Shown piece by piece: positions 50,026-58,849 of a DNA stretch of 64,000 nt. The stretch is from Streptomyces sp. NBC_01306 (GTDB lineage Bacteria; Actinomycetota; Actinomycetes; Streptomycetales; Streptomycetaceae). The DNA lies in the NCBI RefSeq assembly GCF_026340465.1, contig NZ_JAPEPC010000001.1:3954001-4018000 (forward strand). Direction: 5' to 3'. The position numbers and the translations under genes were made by a program. Position 1 is the stretch's first letter, and each line of letters opens with the position of its first letter. Below the pieces are notes generated by a model that ran no database searches, was not told the DNA's origin, and saw nothing but the letters and a program-made list of their open reading frames with translations.

Positions 50026-51711
50026 ATGGAGAGCGAGTCGGAGCCGTACGTCCGTCTTGCGACCCTGCGGCAGTTGCACCAAGCGGTAGCCAATCTCAAC
50101 CAGGCCCGCAGCCTGGCGGACACCCTTCAGACCGTGGCGGACGGCATCGTCGCCGGTCTCGGCTATGAGATGGCCTGCGTCAATCTGGTGCGCCCGGACG
50201 GCGACCTCATGGTCGCGGCCCTCGCGGGGGACGACTCCGCCGCCGCCCTGATGACCGGCCGGGTCGGCTCCCGTACGTCCTGGGAGCGCAGGCTCTCGAT
50301 GGGCGTGGGCTGGGGCGACCTCAGGTTCATCCCGTACACCGAGGGCTGGGTCCTCGACGAGGACGATGTGCCGCAGGTCCACAACGACGGCCCCGAGCCG
50401 CGCTTCGAGGACGAGTGGCACCCCTCCGACCGGCTCTTCGCGCCGATGTACGCGACCGACGCGTCCGGCGGCGAGCTGATCGGCGTCATATCCGTCGACC
50501 GCCCGCGCAACGGCAGGCACCCCGGGGCCTGGGGTCAGGAAGCGCTCCAGATGTACGCGTTCCAGGCCGCCATCGCGATCACCAACGCCCGGCTGCGCGC
50601 CAACATGCAGCGCGCCCTGGTCCGTCTGGAGCGCGAGCAGCAGGCCCTGCGTGCCAGCGAGGAGTCCTTCCGGCAGGCCTTCGAGTACGCGCCGAGCGGG
50701 ATGGCCATCGCCGAGATGGGCGGCGACCAGCACGGCCGGCTGCTCCGTACCAATGACGCGCTCTGCCGGCTGCTCGGGCGGCCCGCTTCCGCGATGCGGC
50801 GCTACTCCTTCGCCGACCTGGTCCACCCCGAGGACGTCGGCACCCTGCTCCGGACGTCCGCCGAGGGCGGCCGCGCCGAGCTGCGGCTGCGGCGCCGCGA
50901 CACCTCGTACGTCTGGGTCTCGCTCCGCAACTCCGTCGTGGCCGACACCACCGACGGCCCCCGTTTCCTGCTCACCCACGTCGAGGACGTCGAGGAGCGC
51001 AAGCGCCATGAGATCGCGCTCGCGCACCGTGCGTCGCACGACTCGCTGACCGGGCTGCCCAACAGCGCGGAGCTGCGTGCCCGCCTCAGCTCCCGGCTCT
51101 GCGACTGGCCCGACGCGGTGGGGGAGACGGCCATCGAGGCGCTCGACGCGGCGTACGAGCAGGGCCCGGCGGGGACGGGCCGGCACTACGCGGCCAACCC
51201 GCTCGCCTTCGGAGGCGGACCGGGCAGCGGCCTCTACGAGCACGTCCACACGGCCGCCCCGTCGAGCGAGACGGGCGACGGGACCGGGCCGGGGCCCGAG
51301 GCCGACGACGGCACGAAGGGCCTCGCGGTGCTCTTCTGCGACCTCGACGGCTTCAAGTCGATCAATGACCGCTTCGGCCACCACACCGGGGACGCGGTCC
51401 TCATCGAGGTGGCGCGCAGGCTCACGTCGGGCGTGCGCGACGGCGACACGGTCGCCAGGCTCGGCGGCGACGAGTTCGTCGTCCTGGCGGACGGCCTCGG
51501 CTCGGCGGACGCCGCCGACCTGGCCGTACGGCTGCGCAACGCGATCATTCCGCCCATCCGGGTGGACGGCAGGGCGGTCCGCGTCGGGGCCAGTTTCGGC
51601 ATCGGCTGGGCCAGCTGCGGCATGACCGTCGAAGAGGTGCTGCGCTCGGCCGACCAGCGGATGTACGTGGAGAAACGCTCCAGGTCGAAGCTGCACAGAC
51701 GGGCGGGGTAG
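50026..51711 (+). CDS. cdgB: Diguanylate cyclase CdgB (GAF-PAS-GGDEF)
   Basis: 561 residues from the ATG at 50026, which has GGGGAGAG nearby. Domains in order are GAF (about 20-190), PAS (about 205-320, SEESFRQAFEYAPSGMAIAE) and GGDEF (about 335-555). The active site RLGGDEFVVL is intact (about 478-487) and the inhibitory I-site RDGD lies five residues before it, so the enzyme should make c-di-GMP under product feedback. The GGDEF domain contains a low-complexity insertion of about 65 residues (near 358-420). Gene order (arfB, terD-like, nagA) and the BldD box agree with cdgB, which affects development. Confidence 0.92.
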   Translation: MESESEPYVRLATLRQLHQAVANLNQARSLADTLQTVADGIVAGLGYEMACVNLVRPDGDLMVAALAGDDSAAALMTGRVGSRTSWERRLSMGVGWGDLRFIPYTEGWVLDEDDVPQVHNDGPEPRFEDEWHPSDRLFAPMYATDASGGELIGVISVDRPRNGRHPGAWGQEALQMYAFQAAIAITNARLRANMQRALVRLEREQQALRASEESFRQAFEYAPSGMAIAEMGGDQHGRLLRTNDALCRLLGRPASAMRRYSFADLVHPEDVGTLLRTSAEGGRAELRLRRRDTSYVWVSLRNSVVADTTDGPRFLLTHVEDVEERKRHEIALAHRASHDSLTGLPNSAELRARLSSRLCDWPDAVGETAIEALDAAYEQGPAGTGRHYAANPLAFGGGPGSGLYEHVHTAAPSSETGDGTGPGPEADDGTKGLAVLFCDLDGFKSINDRFGHHTGDAVLIEVARRLTSGVRDGDTVARLGGDEFVVLADGLGSADAADLAVRLRNAIIPPIRVDGRAVRVGASFGIGWASCGMTVEEVLRSADQRMYVEKRSRSKLHRRAG

Positions 51712-51832
51712 GCGGTACCGCCGGGCGGCTGTGCCGGGGCGGGGCCGGGGTCTCCGGTATGCGTACTGGCCGGACTGTTCATCCGTACGGGGTAGGCTCG
51801 CCCGGGTCAGCGATGTGTGAGGAGTGCAAGGG

Positions 51833-52819
51833 ATGACGGCCGGCAACAACGGCACGAGCACGCCCGAGGACGACGATCCGTTCGGCTATCTGTACGAGGA
51901 CGGCCGCGCAGCAGGTGCCGTTCCCCCGCCCGGTGGCGGCGGATACGGCTACCCGGGTCCGACGTCCGGCGGGCAGCCCGGGGTGCCCCGGACGTCGTAC
52001 AACCATGTGCGGACGGTCGGCGAGCGCCAGTACGGGCAGCAGGCACCTCAGCAGCAGTACGGCCAGCAGCCCCAGTACGCCCAGCAGCAGGCGTACGGCC
52101 AGCCGACCGCGCAGTACGCGGCGCCGGAGACGTACCCCGGCGGCCCTCCCGTCCAGCAGCCCCCGCGCCAGCCCGGCAACGGCGGCAACGGCGGCCCGAA
52201 CCACAAGGGCCTGCTGATCGGCGCGGTCGCGGTGGTCGCGGTCGTCGTCATCGGCATCGGTGTGGCGCTGGCGACCAGCGGCGGCGACAGCTCGAAGGAC
52301 AAGAACGCCGGCTCGGACAACGCGGGCGGCGGCCAGACCTCCGCGGAGACGACCAAGCCCAGCCACGCCGCGTCGACGCCCCCGAAGGCCGACCTGCCGA
52401 AGCAGGACGCGGCGACGCTGCAACTCGGCGGTGCGGCGACGACGGCCACGGACGTGCCGGGTGCCAAGGGCTCCGGCGGTTCGTACGTCGTGCTCAACCA
52501 GCCGGGCGACTCGGCGACCTGGACGGTCAAGGCACCGTCCGCCGGTTCCTACCGGCTGTCGATCAACTACGGAGTGCCGGGCAAGGACGCCAAGACCTCG
52601 CTCACGGTGAACGACGCGGCGAAGCCCACGGTGATCAACATGAAGAACTACGCCAACGCTCCGGACGGTGACGCCTCGAAGGGGTGGACCAACACCTGGA
52701 ACTTGGTGAACCTCAAGAAGGGGCCCAACACGATCAAGATCTCCTGTGAGACCGGTGATCAGTGTGGGGTCAACCTGGACCAGGTCATCCTGCAGACCCA
52801 GGACGGGAAGTCCTCCTGA
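51833..52819 (+). CDS. Membrane-anchored protein with carbohydrate-binding (CBM35/CBM6-like) domain
   Basis: 328 residues from the ATG at 51833, which has GAGGAG 8 nt upstream. Residues 1-125 are a cytoplasmic Gly/Gln/Tyr/Pro-rich region with repeated YGQQ. One membrane helix (LLIGAVAVVAVVVIGIGVAL) follows, then a Ser/Lys/Thr linker and, from about residue 195, a beta-sandwich with SYVVLNQPGDSATWTVKAPS, SYRLSINYGVPGKDAKTSLT and CGVNLDQVILQ, the pattern of CBM6/CBM35 modules. It could bind cell-wall or extracellular sugars. TAGGCT at 51793-51798 is a possible -10 box. Confidence 0.75.
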   Translation: MTAGNNGTSTPEDDDPFGYLYEDGRAAGAVPPPGGGGYGYPGPTSGGQPGVPRTSYNHVRTVGERQYGQQAPQQQYGQQPQYAQQQAYGQPTAQYAAPETYPGGPPVQQPPRQPGNGGNGGPNHKGLLIGAVAVVAVVVIGIGVALATSGGDSSKDKNAGSDNAGGGQTSAETTKPSHAASTPPKADLPKQDAATLQLGGAATTATDVPGAKGSGGSYVVLNQPGDSATWTVKAPSAGSYRLSINYGVPGKDAKTSLTVNDAAKPTVINMKNYANAPDGDASKGWTNTWNLVNLKKGPNTIKISCETGDQCGVNLDQVILQTQDGKSS

Positions 52820-52893
52820 CGACTCCCCGTCGGCAAGGGTGACGACATGGCCCGGCTAGATGGCACGGCCCGGCTGGACAGACACGGCCCGGC

Positions 52894-53832
52894 TCAGGCC
52901 GGAGGCGTGTGCTCAGTGACGAGGACCTGCGGAAGCAGGTCCTCGTACGCTTCCCGGTCGAACTCGCCCGCCGCGGGCGCCAGCACCGTGGCCGCCGAGA
53001 GCGCCACCGCCCTGGCCAGCCGGTCCGGCCACGGGAGTCCTTCCACCAGGCCCGACAGCAGTCCGGCCACCGCCGAGTCGCCCGCGCCCGTCGGGTTGCC
53101 CTCGAAGCGGGCCGGGGGCAGGGCCTGCCAGGTGCCCTCGGGGGACGCGGCCAGCATCCCTTCCGCGCCCAGTGAGGCGACCACCGCGTGCGCGCCCCTG
53201 CGGCGGGCGTCGCGGGTGGCGCGCTGCGGCTCGCGGGAGCCGGTCAGCTGGGCCAGTTCGTCGGCGTTCGGCTTGACCAGGTCGGGGCGGGCGGCGATGC
53301 CCCGGCGCAGCGGTTCGCCGCTGGTGTCCAGGAGGACCGGGACGCCCGCGCCGCGGGCCTGCTTCACCAGCTGGGCGTAGGCGCCGACCGGGACGCCCGG
53401 CGGCAGGCTGCCGCAGAGGGCCACCGCGTCGGCGTCGGCCAGCAGCTTCCCGTACGCGGTGAGGAAGGCGTCCCACTCGTCTGCCGAGATGGCCGGACCC
53501 GGTTCGTTCAGCTGGGTGGTGTCGCCCGACGCGGCGTCGACCACGGCGATCGTGCGCCGGGTGGTCCCGGCGACCGGGACGAGCGCGTCGGTGGGCGGTA
53601 GCCCGGCGAGCAGTCCGCGGAGCACCTCGCCGGTCGTCCCGCCGGCGAAGCCGGTGACGACCGTCTCATGGCCGAGTGCCGAGAGCACCCGGGCCACGTT
53701 CAGGCCCTTGCCGCCCGCACGCTCGGTGACCGAATCGACTCGGTGACTGGCGTGCGGGATCAGCGCGGGGATGTGGTAGGTGATGTCCAGGGCGGTGTTC
53801 AGGGTGACGGTCAGCAGCACTTGATTGATCAT
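52894..53832 (-). CDS. PfkB-family sugar kinase (1-phosphofructokinase/tagatose-6-phosphate kinase-like)
   Basis: 312 residues. The start VTLNTALDITYHI and GGKGLNVARVLSALGHE are the PfkB motif 1, and NPTGAGDSAVAGLLSGLVEG contains motif 2 with the catalytic Asp (GAGD). The sequence belongs to the LacC/FruK subgroup that phosphorylates fructose-1-phosphate, tagatose-6-phosphate or a related sugar. It follows nagA by 76 bp on the same strand, so it may use a sugar phosphate from amino-sugar breakdown, though no dedicated reaction is obvious. Confidence 0.85.
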   Translation of the reverse strand: MINQVLLTVTLNTALDITYHIPALIPHASHRVDSVTERAGGKGLNVARVLSALGHETVVTGFAGGTTGEVLRGLLAGLPPTDALVPVAGTTRRTIAVVDAASGDTTQLNEPGPAISADEWDAFLTAYGKLLADADAVALCGSLPPGVPVGAYAQLVKQARGAGVPVLLDTSGEPLRRGIAARPDLVKPNADELAQLTGSREPQRATRDARRRGAHAVVASLGAEGMLAASPEGTWQALPPARFEGNPTGAGDSAVAGLLSGLVEGLPWPDRLARAVALSAATVLAPAAGEFDREAYEDLLPQVLVTEHTPPA

Positions 53833-53908
53833 GCCAAACAGAGAGCGGCACGCCCAGCCCTTGACCTGCCACTTCCTGTCATTTCTGCAAGATTCTGCTC
53901 AGATCTGC

Positions 53909-55063
53909 TCAGTTCTGCTTCGGTTCGATCACCCAGGCGCCCTTGCGCATCACACCGGCCAGCCCGAAGTCCGCGTCCAGGACGACCAGGTCCGCGTCCT
54001 TGCCGGGCTCCAGCGAGCCGATCCGGTCGTACAGGCCGAGCAGCCGCGCCGGGTTGGCCGAGAGGGACCGTACGACGTCGTCCACCGGCAGCTTGTCGAT
54101 GGTCACCGCACGCCGGAAGGCCGTGTCCAGGGTGAGGGTGGAGCCCGCGATCGAGCCGCCGTCGACCAGCCGGGCGACGCCCTTCTTGACCTCGACCTCC
54201 AGCGGGCCGAGCAGATACACGCCGTCGCCGAAACCGGCGGCGTCCATCGCGTCGGTGACGAAGGCGACGCGCGCGGAGCCCGCCGAGCGGTACGCCAGCT
54301 CCAGCGCGGCCGGGTGCAGATGCGTGCCGTCGTTGATCAGCTCGACGGTGACCCGCTCGTCCTCCAGGAGGGCGGCGATGGGCCCGGGGTCGCGGTGGCC
54401 GAACGGCGGCATCGCGTTGAAGAGGTGGGTGGCGACGCTCGCGCCCGCCTCGATGGCCTCGACCGCCTGCTCGTACGTGGCGTCGGTGTGGCCGATGGCC
54501 GCGATGACGCCGTTCTCGGCGAGGAGGCGTACGGAGTCGATGCCGCCCTTCATCTCGGTGGCCAGGGTGAACATCTTCGCCGTACCGCGCGCCGCGTCCA
54601 TCAGCTTGCGGACGTCGGACGGGTCGGGGTCGCGCAGCAGCGACGGGCTGTGCGCGCCCTTGCGGCACGGGGAGATGAACGGGCCCTCGAAGTGGATGCC
54701 GGCCAGGTCGCCCTGCTCGACCAGTTCGGAGAGGACCGCGGCCCGCCCGGCGAGGAAGTCCATCTCGCCGGTGACGGTCGAAGCGACCATCGTCGTCGTG
54801 CCGTGCCGCCGGTGGGTGGCGATGCCCCTGAGCACCTCATCGGGGGTGCCGGAGGTGAAGGACGCCCCGCCGCCGCCGTGCACATGCATGTCGACGAACC
54901 CGGGGACCACCCAGTGCCCCGCGAGGTCGATGACCGCCGCGCCCTCGGGAGCGCTCCCGGCGATGCGCGAGCCCTCCACGATGACCCGGCCGCCCTCGAC
55001 GGTCCCGGTGGGCAGCACCACGTGGGCTCCGGCGAGGACTGTGCTTGCTTCGCTTCCGGCCAT
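53909..55063 (-). CDS. nagA: N-acetylglucosamine-6-phosphate deacetylase
   Basis: 384 residues from the ATG at 55063, which shares one base with the nagK stop (TGATG) and has GGAGG upstream. Metal and substrate residues are visible: DMHVHGGGG, HFEGPF, AAIGHTDATYEQAV, THLFNAMPPFGHRDPG and VTDAMDAAG. NagA removes the acetyl group from GlcNAc-6-phosphate, giving glucosamine-6-phosphate for NagB. In Streptomyces these metabolites also act as signals through DasR. Co-transcribed with nagK. Confidence 0.95.
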   Translation of the reverse strand: MAGSEASTVLAGAHVVLPTGTVEGGRVIVEGSRIAGSAPEGAAVIDLAGHWVVPGFVDMHVHGGGGASFTSGTPDEVLRGIATHRRHGTTTMVASTVTGEMDFLAGRAAVLSELVEQGDLAGIHFEGPFISPCRKGAHSPSLLRDPDPSDVRKLMDAARGTAKMFTLATEMKGGIDSVRLLAENGVIAAIGHTDATYEQAVEAIEAGASVATHLFNAMPPFGHRDPGPIAALLEDERVTVELINDGTHLHPAALELAYRSAGSARVAFVTDAMDAAGFGDGVYLLGPLEVEVKKGVARLVDGGSIAGSTLTLDTAFRRAVTIDKLPVDDVVRSLSANPARLLGLYDRIGSLEPGKDADLVVLDADFGLAGVMRKGAWVIEPKQN

Positions 55064-56037
55064 CAGGCGGATACCTCCGTGGAGAGTAGATCCCAGGCGA
55101 GCAGCCCTGCGCCCAGGCATCCAGCGGTGTCCCCGAGGGCCGCCGGGACGATGTGGGGCAGCTTCTGGAACGTCACGCGTTCCTCCACCGCTGCCTTCAG
55201 TGGTACGAACAAGGTTTCCCCGGCCTCGGCGAGCCCGCCACCGATGATCAGCGTGCGCGGGTCGAGCAGGGTGAGCGCGGTGACCAGACCGTCGGCGAGT
55301 GCGTCCACCGCGGTCTGCCAGACGGCGACCGCCCGCGGGTCGCCGGACTCGACGGCCTTGGCGCAGTCGGCGGCGTCTGCTTCCGGGTCGCCGGACGCCT
55401 CGGCCCAGGCCAGCGAAACGGCGGAGGCGGAGGCGTACCGCTCCAGGCAGCCGCGCTGTCCGCAGCCGCAGTCGACGCCGCCCGGCCGTACGACGATGTG
55501 GCCGATCTCCCCGGCGTATCCGTGGGCGCCCGCCTCGATGGACCCCTCGATGCCGATGGCGCCCGCGATACCGGTGCCGAGCGGCATGAAGAGGAAGCGG
55601 TCGGCGCCCTTGCCCGCCCCGATCCGGCCCTCGGCGAGCCCGCCCGTGCGGACGTCGTGGCCGAGCGCCACCGGGACTCCGTGCAGCCGGGCGCTGAGCA
55701 GTTTCCGCATCGGGACGTCACGCCAGCCGAGGTTGGAGGCGTAGACGGCGATGCCGTTCTCGGCGTCGATGATGCCGGGGACGGCCACGCCCGCGGCTGA
55801 CGCGGTCCGGCCGAAGTGCTCCTCGCCGTACGCGCGCAGCTCGGCGGCGAAGTCGAGGATCGACGCGACGACGGCCTCGGGGCCGCGCTCCCGGCCGGTG
55901 GCCCTGCGCGCCTCGTGGAGCAGGGTGCCGTCCGCTCCGACCAGGGCGGCTTTCATGCCGGTGCCGCCCACGTCGAGGGCGATGACGTGGTTTTCGGCCG
56001 GGAGACCGGGGGTGGTTCCCCGGGAGAATGCAGTCAC
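55063..56037 (-). CDS. nagK: ROK-family N-acetylglucosamine kinase
   Basis: 324 residues. ROK features are the phosphate loop ALDVGGTGMKAALVG, the catalytic Asp in ALGHDVRTGGLAEG, and the zinc site CGCGQRGCLERYASA preceded by GHIVVRPGG. It lacks an N-terminal DNA-binding domain, so it is a kinase and not a ROK repressor. Position directly before nagA supports GlcNAc as substrate; related ROK kinases use glucose, so some doubt remains. A DasR-like site lies 28-43 nt upstream of the ATG and would also face the divergent binding-protein gene. Confidence 0.9.
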   Translation of the reverse strand: MTAFSRGTTPGLPAENHVIALDVGGTGMKAALVGADGTLLHEARRATGRERGPEAVVASILDFAAELRAYGEEHFGRTASAAGVAVPGIIDAENGIAVYASNLGWRDVPMRKLLSARLHGVPVALGHDVRTGGLAEGRIGAGKGADRFLFMPLGTGIAGAIGIEGSIEAGAHGYAGEIGHIVVRPGGVDCGCGQRGCLERYASASAVSLAWAEASGDPEADAADCAKAVESGDPRAVAVWQTAVDALADGLVTALTLLDPRTLIIGGGLAEAGETLFVPLKAAVEERVTFQKLPHIVPAALGDTAGCLGAGLLAWDLLSTEVSA

Positions 56038-56064
56038 CCGGACAGTGTGGCTCGGATAACCGAA

Positions 56065-56080
56065 AAAGGTCTAGTCCACT
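56065..56080 (-). promoter_or_regulatory. DasR-like (dre) operator upstream of nagK
   Basis: On the minus strand AGTGGACTAGACCTTT matches 13 of 16 positions of the dre consensus A(C/G)TGGTCTAGACCA(C/G)T. It lies in the 269-bp gap shared with the divergent solute-binding protein gene, close to the nagK start. Confidence 0.6.
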
Positions 56081-56306
56081 CTGTTGGATTGTTGCGCATC
56101 CATACAAAGTCCGGGCAAAGATCCGGGCAAAGAACCGGCGCGACGCCGCCCCGTAACGCCTGATGCCCCTGCGACCCGTGTTGCCGAAGCGAGACCGCAA
56201 GGCTGTGGACCAGTAGATGGCCGTACGGGAAAATCGCAGCCACGTGCGACGGTACGGCACGGGGGACCGGCTGGAACATAGTGCAACAAGAGGGTGGGAA
56301 AAGACT

Positions 56307-57572
56307 GTGCAGCGGCGCTTCTTGGGGCTTACTGCGGCGGTTGCCGCGCTCGGTATGACGGCAGTGCTCTCCGGTTGCGGAGCGGACAGCGGATCGGGGG
56401 ACGTCACCCTGAAGGTCGTCGCCGCCAACTACGACCCGAACGACGGGCCCAGCAACCAGCAGTACTGGGACAAGCTCGCCGCGGCCTTCGAGGCGAAGAA
56501 CCCGCACATCAAGGTCGACGTCTCCGTCTACTCCTGGAAGGTCATCGACGCGAAGGTCGCCGAGATGGTCAAGTCGGGGCACGCCCCCGACATAGCCCAG
56601 CTGGACTCGTACGCCGACTACGCCGATCAGGGCAAGCTGTACAGCGCGGACGACCTGCTCTCCATTGAGGTCCAGTCCAACTTCCTCACCTCGCTCTCGG
56701 ACGCGGGCGAGCAGGACCGGGTGCAGTACGGGATGCCGTTCGTCGCCTCGACCCGGCTGCTCTTCTACAACGAGAAGATGTTCTCGGACGCCGGCCTCAA
56801 GGCACCGAAGACCTGGGCCCAGCTCAAGTCCGACGCGGAGGTCCTCAAGGCACGGGGCGTGAAGTATCCGTACGCCCTTCCGCTGGGCACCGAGGAGGCT
56901 CAGGTCGAGGCGACCCAGTGGCTGCTGAGCGGCGACGGCGGCCTCACCGACGGCGTCGGTACGTACACGATCGACTCGGCCCAGAACGTCAAGACCTTCG
57001 ACTGGCTGAAGAACGACCTGGTCGGCGCCAAGCTGACCGGACCCGTCGCCCCGGCCGAGTTCGACCGCAGGCAGGCGTACGCGGCCTTCACCCAGGGCCA
57101 GGTCGGCATGCTCAACGGCCATCCGCAGCTGGTGCAGCAGGCGGAGAAGAAGGGCATCAAGGTCGGCATGGTCCCGATGCCGGGCATCAGCGGTCCGACC
57201 AAGTCGGACATGGGCGTGGCCGACTGGATCATGGGCTTCAAGCAGAGCGGCCACCGCGCCCAGATCGGGGCGTTCCTGGACGACGTCTTCAGCGACAAGA
57301 ACGTCCTGGACCTCACCCGCCAGTACAACCTGCTGCCCACCACCACATCGGCGTCCGGCACGCTCGCCGACGACCCGCGCCACAAGTCCCTCAAGACCTT
57401 CCTGAACGAGCTGCCCGACTCGCAGCTGGCACCGGTCGGCAAGACGTCCTGGTCGGAGGTGAGCGACGACATGAAGAAGGAGATCGGCAAGGCCGTGCAG
57501 CCGGGCGGCAACCCGGCGAGCGTCCTCAACCAGATCCAGAGCGAGGCGGCAGCGGCACAGAACGCGGAGTAG
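56307..57572 (+). CDS. ABC transporter solute-binding lipoprotein (sugar type)
   Basis: 421 residues from the GTG at 56307. The signal ends in the lipobox VLSGCGAD, so it is lipid-anchored outside the membrane. The mature part is a cluster B (MalE-like) binding protein: NPHIKVDVSVYSWKVIDAKV, GHAPDIAQLDSYADYADQGK, PFVASTRLLFYNEKMFSDAG and GQVGMLNGHPQLVQQAEKKG. No permease gene follows, so it must deliver sugar to permeases encoded elsewhere, probably powered by MsiK. Divergence from nagK across a dre site suggests an amino sugar. The ligand is not proved. Confidence 0.85.
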   Translation: MQRRFLGLTAAVAALGMTAVLSGCGADSGSGDVTLKVVAANYDPNDGPSNQQYWDKLAAAFEAKNPHIKVDVSVYSWKVIDAKVAEMVKSGHAPDIAQLDSYADYADQGKLYSADDLLSIEVQSNFLTSLSDAGEQDRVQYGMPFVASTRLLFYNEKMFSDAGLKAPKTWAQLKSDAEVLKARGVKYPYALPLGTEEAQVEATQWLLSGDGGLTDGVGTYTIDSAQNVKTFDWLKNDLVGAKLTGPVAPAEFDRRQAYAAFTQGQVGMLNGHPQLVQQAEKKGIKVGMVPMPGISGPTKSDMGVADWIMGFKQSGHRAQIGAFLDDVFSDKNVLDLTRQYNLLPTTTSASGTLADDPRHKSLKTFLNELPDSQLAPVGKTSWSEVSDDMKKEIGKAVQPGGNPASVLNQIQSEAAAAQNAE

Positions 57573-57636
57573 CGGAGCAGCTGAGCAGAGCCCGGCCGGT
57601 CCGGTACTGGAGTGGCCCGGTCGGCGGGCTCCCCAG

Positions 57637-57642
57637 TACGTT
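57637..57642 (+). promoter_or_regulatory. -10 box of a leaderless DUF3263 transcript
   Basis: TACGTT lies 7 nt before the ATG at 57650; there is no ribosome site. Confidence 0.4.
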
Positions 57643-57649
57643 GGCTCAT

Positions 57650-57898
57650 ATGACTGGCGACGACGCGCACGGCCCCGCGCTCCCCGAGCGCGACCGCGCC
57701 GTACTCGCGCTGGAGCGCCGCTCCTGGCCGGGCGCCGGCGCCAAGGAGCGGGCCATCAGGGAGCAGCTCGGCATCTCACCGGTCCGCTACTACCAGCTCC
57801 TCAACGCCCTGCTGGACGACCAGGCCGCGCTGGCCCACGACCCGGTGACGGTCAACCGCCTGCGCCGGGTCCGGGCGGCCCGCCGCGAGCGCCGCTGA
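57650..57898 (+). CDS. DUF3263-family small protein
   Basis: 82 residues, basic and helical: LPERDRAVLALERRSWPGAG, GISPVRYYQLLNALLDDQAA and LRRVRAARRERR. This is the DUF3263 family, restricted to actinobacteria, with an HTH-like helical arrangement that suggests DNA binding, although no target is known. Close homologues normally lie next to otsB in Streptomyces, as here (84 bp upstream). It seems to be expressed without a leader. Confidence 0.8.
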   Translation: MTGDDAHGPALPERDRAVLALERRSWPGAGAKERAIREQLGISPVRYYQLLNALLDDQAALAHDPVTVNRLRRVRAARRERR

Positions 57899-57970
57899 AT
57901 CACAGAGCCTCGCCGCTGACCGCCGCTGACCGGCTGATCCAAACGAAAGGCCACAGCCCCGGTACCCCGC

Positions 57971-57976
57971 TAGGGT
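57971..57976 (+). promoter_or_regulatory. -10 box of a leaderless otsB transcript
   Basis: TAGGGT lies 6 nt before the otsB ATG at 57983, and no ribosome site is present. Confidence 0.45.
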
Positions 57977-57982
57977 CGCCCC

Positions 57983-58834
57983 ATGGGCAGCTCACCGAAC
58001 ACCCTGCCGACCCCCGCCACCGCCGCCGGCCGTGACGGCCTCGCCGCTTTGCTGGCCGGACCCCGGAAAGCCGTCGTGGCCCTCGACTTCGACGGCACGC
58101 TCGCCGACATCGTCCCCGACCCGGAACAGGCCCGCGCCCACCCGGACGCCGTCCCCGCACTCGTCGCGCTCGCGCCGGAGGTCGCCTCCGTCGCGGTCGT
58201 CACCGGGCGCCCGGCCGAATTGGCCGTGCGGTACGGGGGGTTCGCCGGCGTCCCCGGTCTGGAGCACCTGGTCGTGCTCGGCCACTACGGCGCGGAGCGC
58301 TGGGACGCGGCCACCGGTACGGTCGACGCCCCCGCCCCGCACCCCGGTGTCGCGGCGGCCCGCGCCGAACTCCCCGGACTGCTCGACACGGAGGGCGCCG
58401 GACGCGGCACCTGGATCGAGGAGAAGGGCGGCCGGGCCGTGGCGGTCCACACCCGCCGCGCCGCCGACCCCGAAGCCGCCTTCGAGGCCCTGCGCGCCCC
58501 GCTGGCCCGGCTCGCCGCACAGCACGGCCTGATCGTGGAGCCCGGCCGGCTGGTCCTTGAGCTGCGCCCGCCGGGCGTCGACAAGGGCGTGGCGCTGACC
58601 GCGTACGTACGCGAGACGGGCGCCGCGGCCGTCCTCTACGCCGGGGACGACCTCGGGGACCTGCCCGCCTACGACGCCGTGGACGAGCTCCGCACACAGG
58701 GCGTGTTCGGGCTGCTGGTGTGCAGCGGCGGCGACGAGGTGCCCGAACTGGCCGCGCGGGCCGACCTGGTGGTGCCGGGACCCGGCGCGGTGGCCGGCCT
58801 GCTCGCGGCCCTCGCCCGCGCCATCACGGCGTAA
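57983..58834 (+). CDS. otsB: Trehalose-6-phosphate phosphatase
   Basis: 283 residues. HAD motif I ALDFDGTLADIV has the nucleophile and acid Asp, VAVVTGRP is motif II, the Lys of motif III is in PPGVDKGVAL, and VLYAGDDLGDLPAYDAV is motif IV. It removes the phosphate from trehalose-6-phosphate. The partner otsA is convergent and ends 15 bp away, with no clear terminator between, so antisense overlap of the two transcripts is likely. Confidence 0.93.
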   Translation: MGSSPNTLPTPATAAGRDGLAALLAGPRKAVVALDFDGTLADIVPDPEQARAHPDAVPALVALAPEVASVAVVTGRPAELAVRYGGFAGVPGLEHLVVLGHYGAERWDAATGTVDAPAPHPGVAAARAELPGLLDTEGAGRGTWIEEKGGRAVAVHTRRAADPEAAFEALRAPLARLAAQHGLIVEPGRLVLELRPPGVDKGVALTAYVRETGAAAVLYAGDDLGDLPAYDAVDELRTQGVFGLLVCSGGDEVPELAARADLVVPGPGAVAGLLAALARAITA

Positions 58835-58849
58835 GCCCTGGCAGTCCTG

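Noticed and set aside
49948..51861. A 637-codon minus-strand frame opposite cdgB
   Set aside because: No recognisable motif and typical antisense composition; cdgB is well supported.
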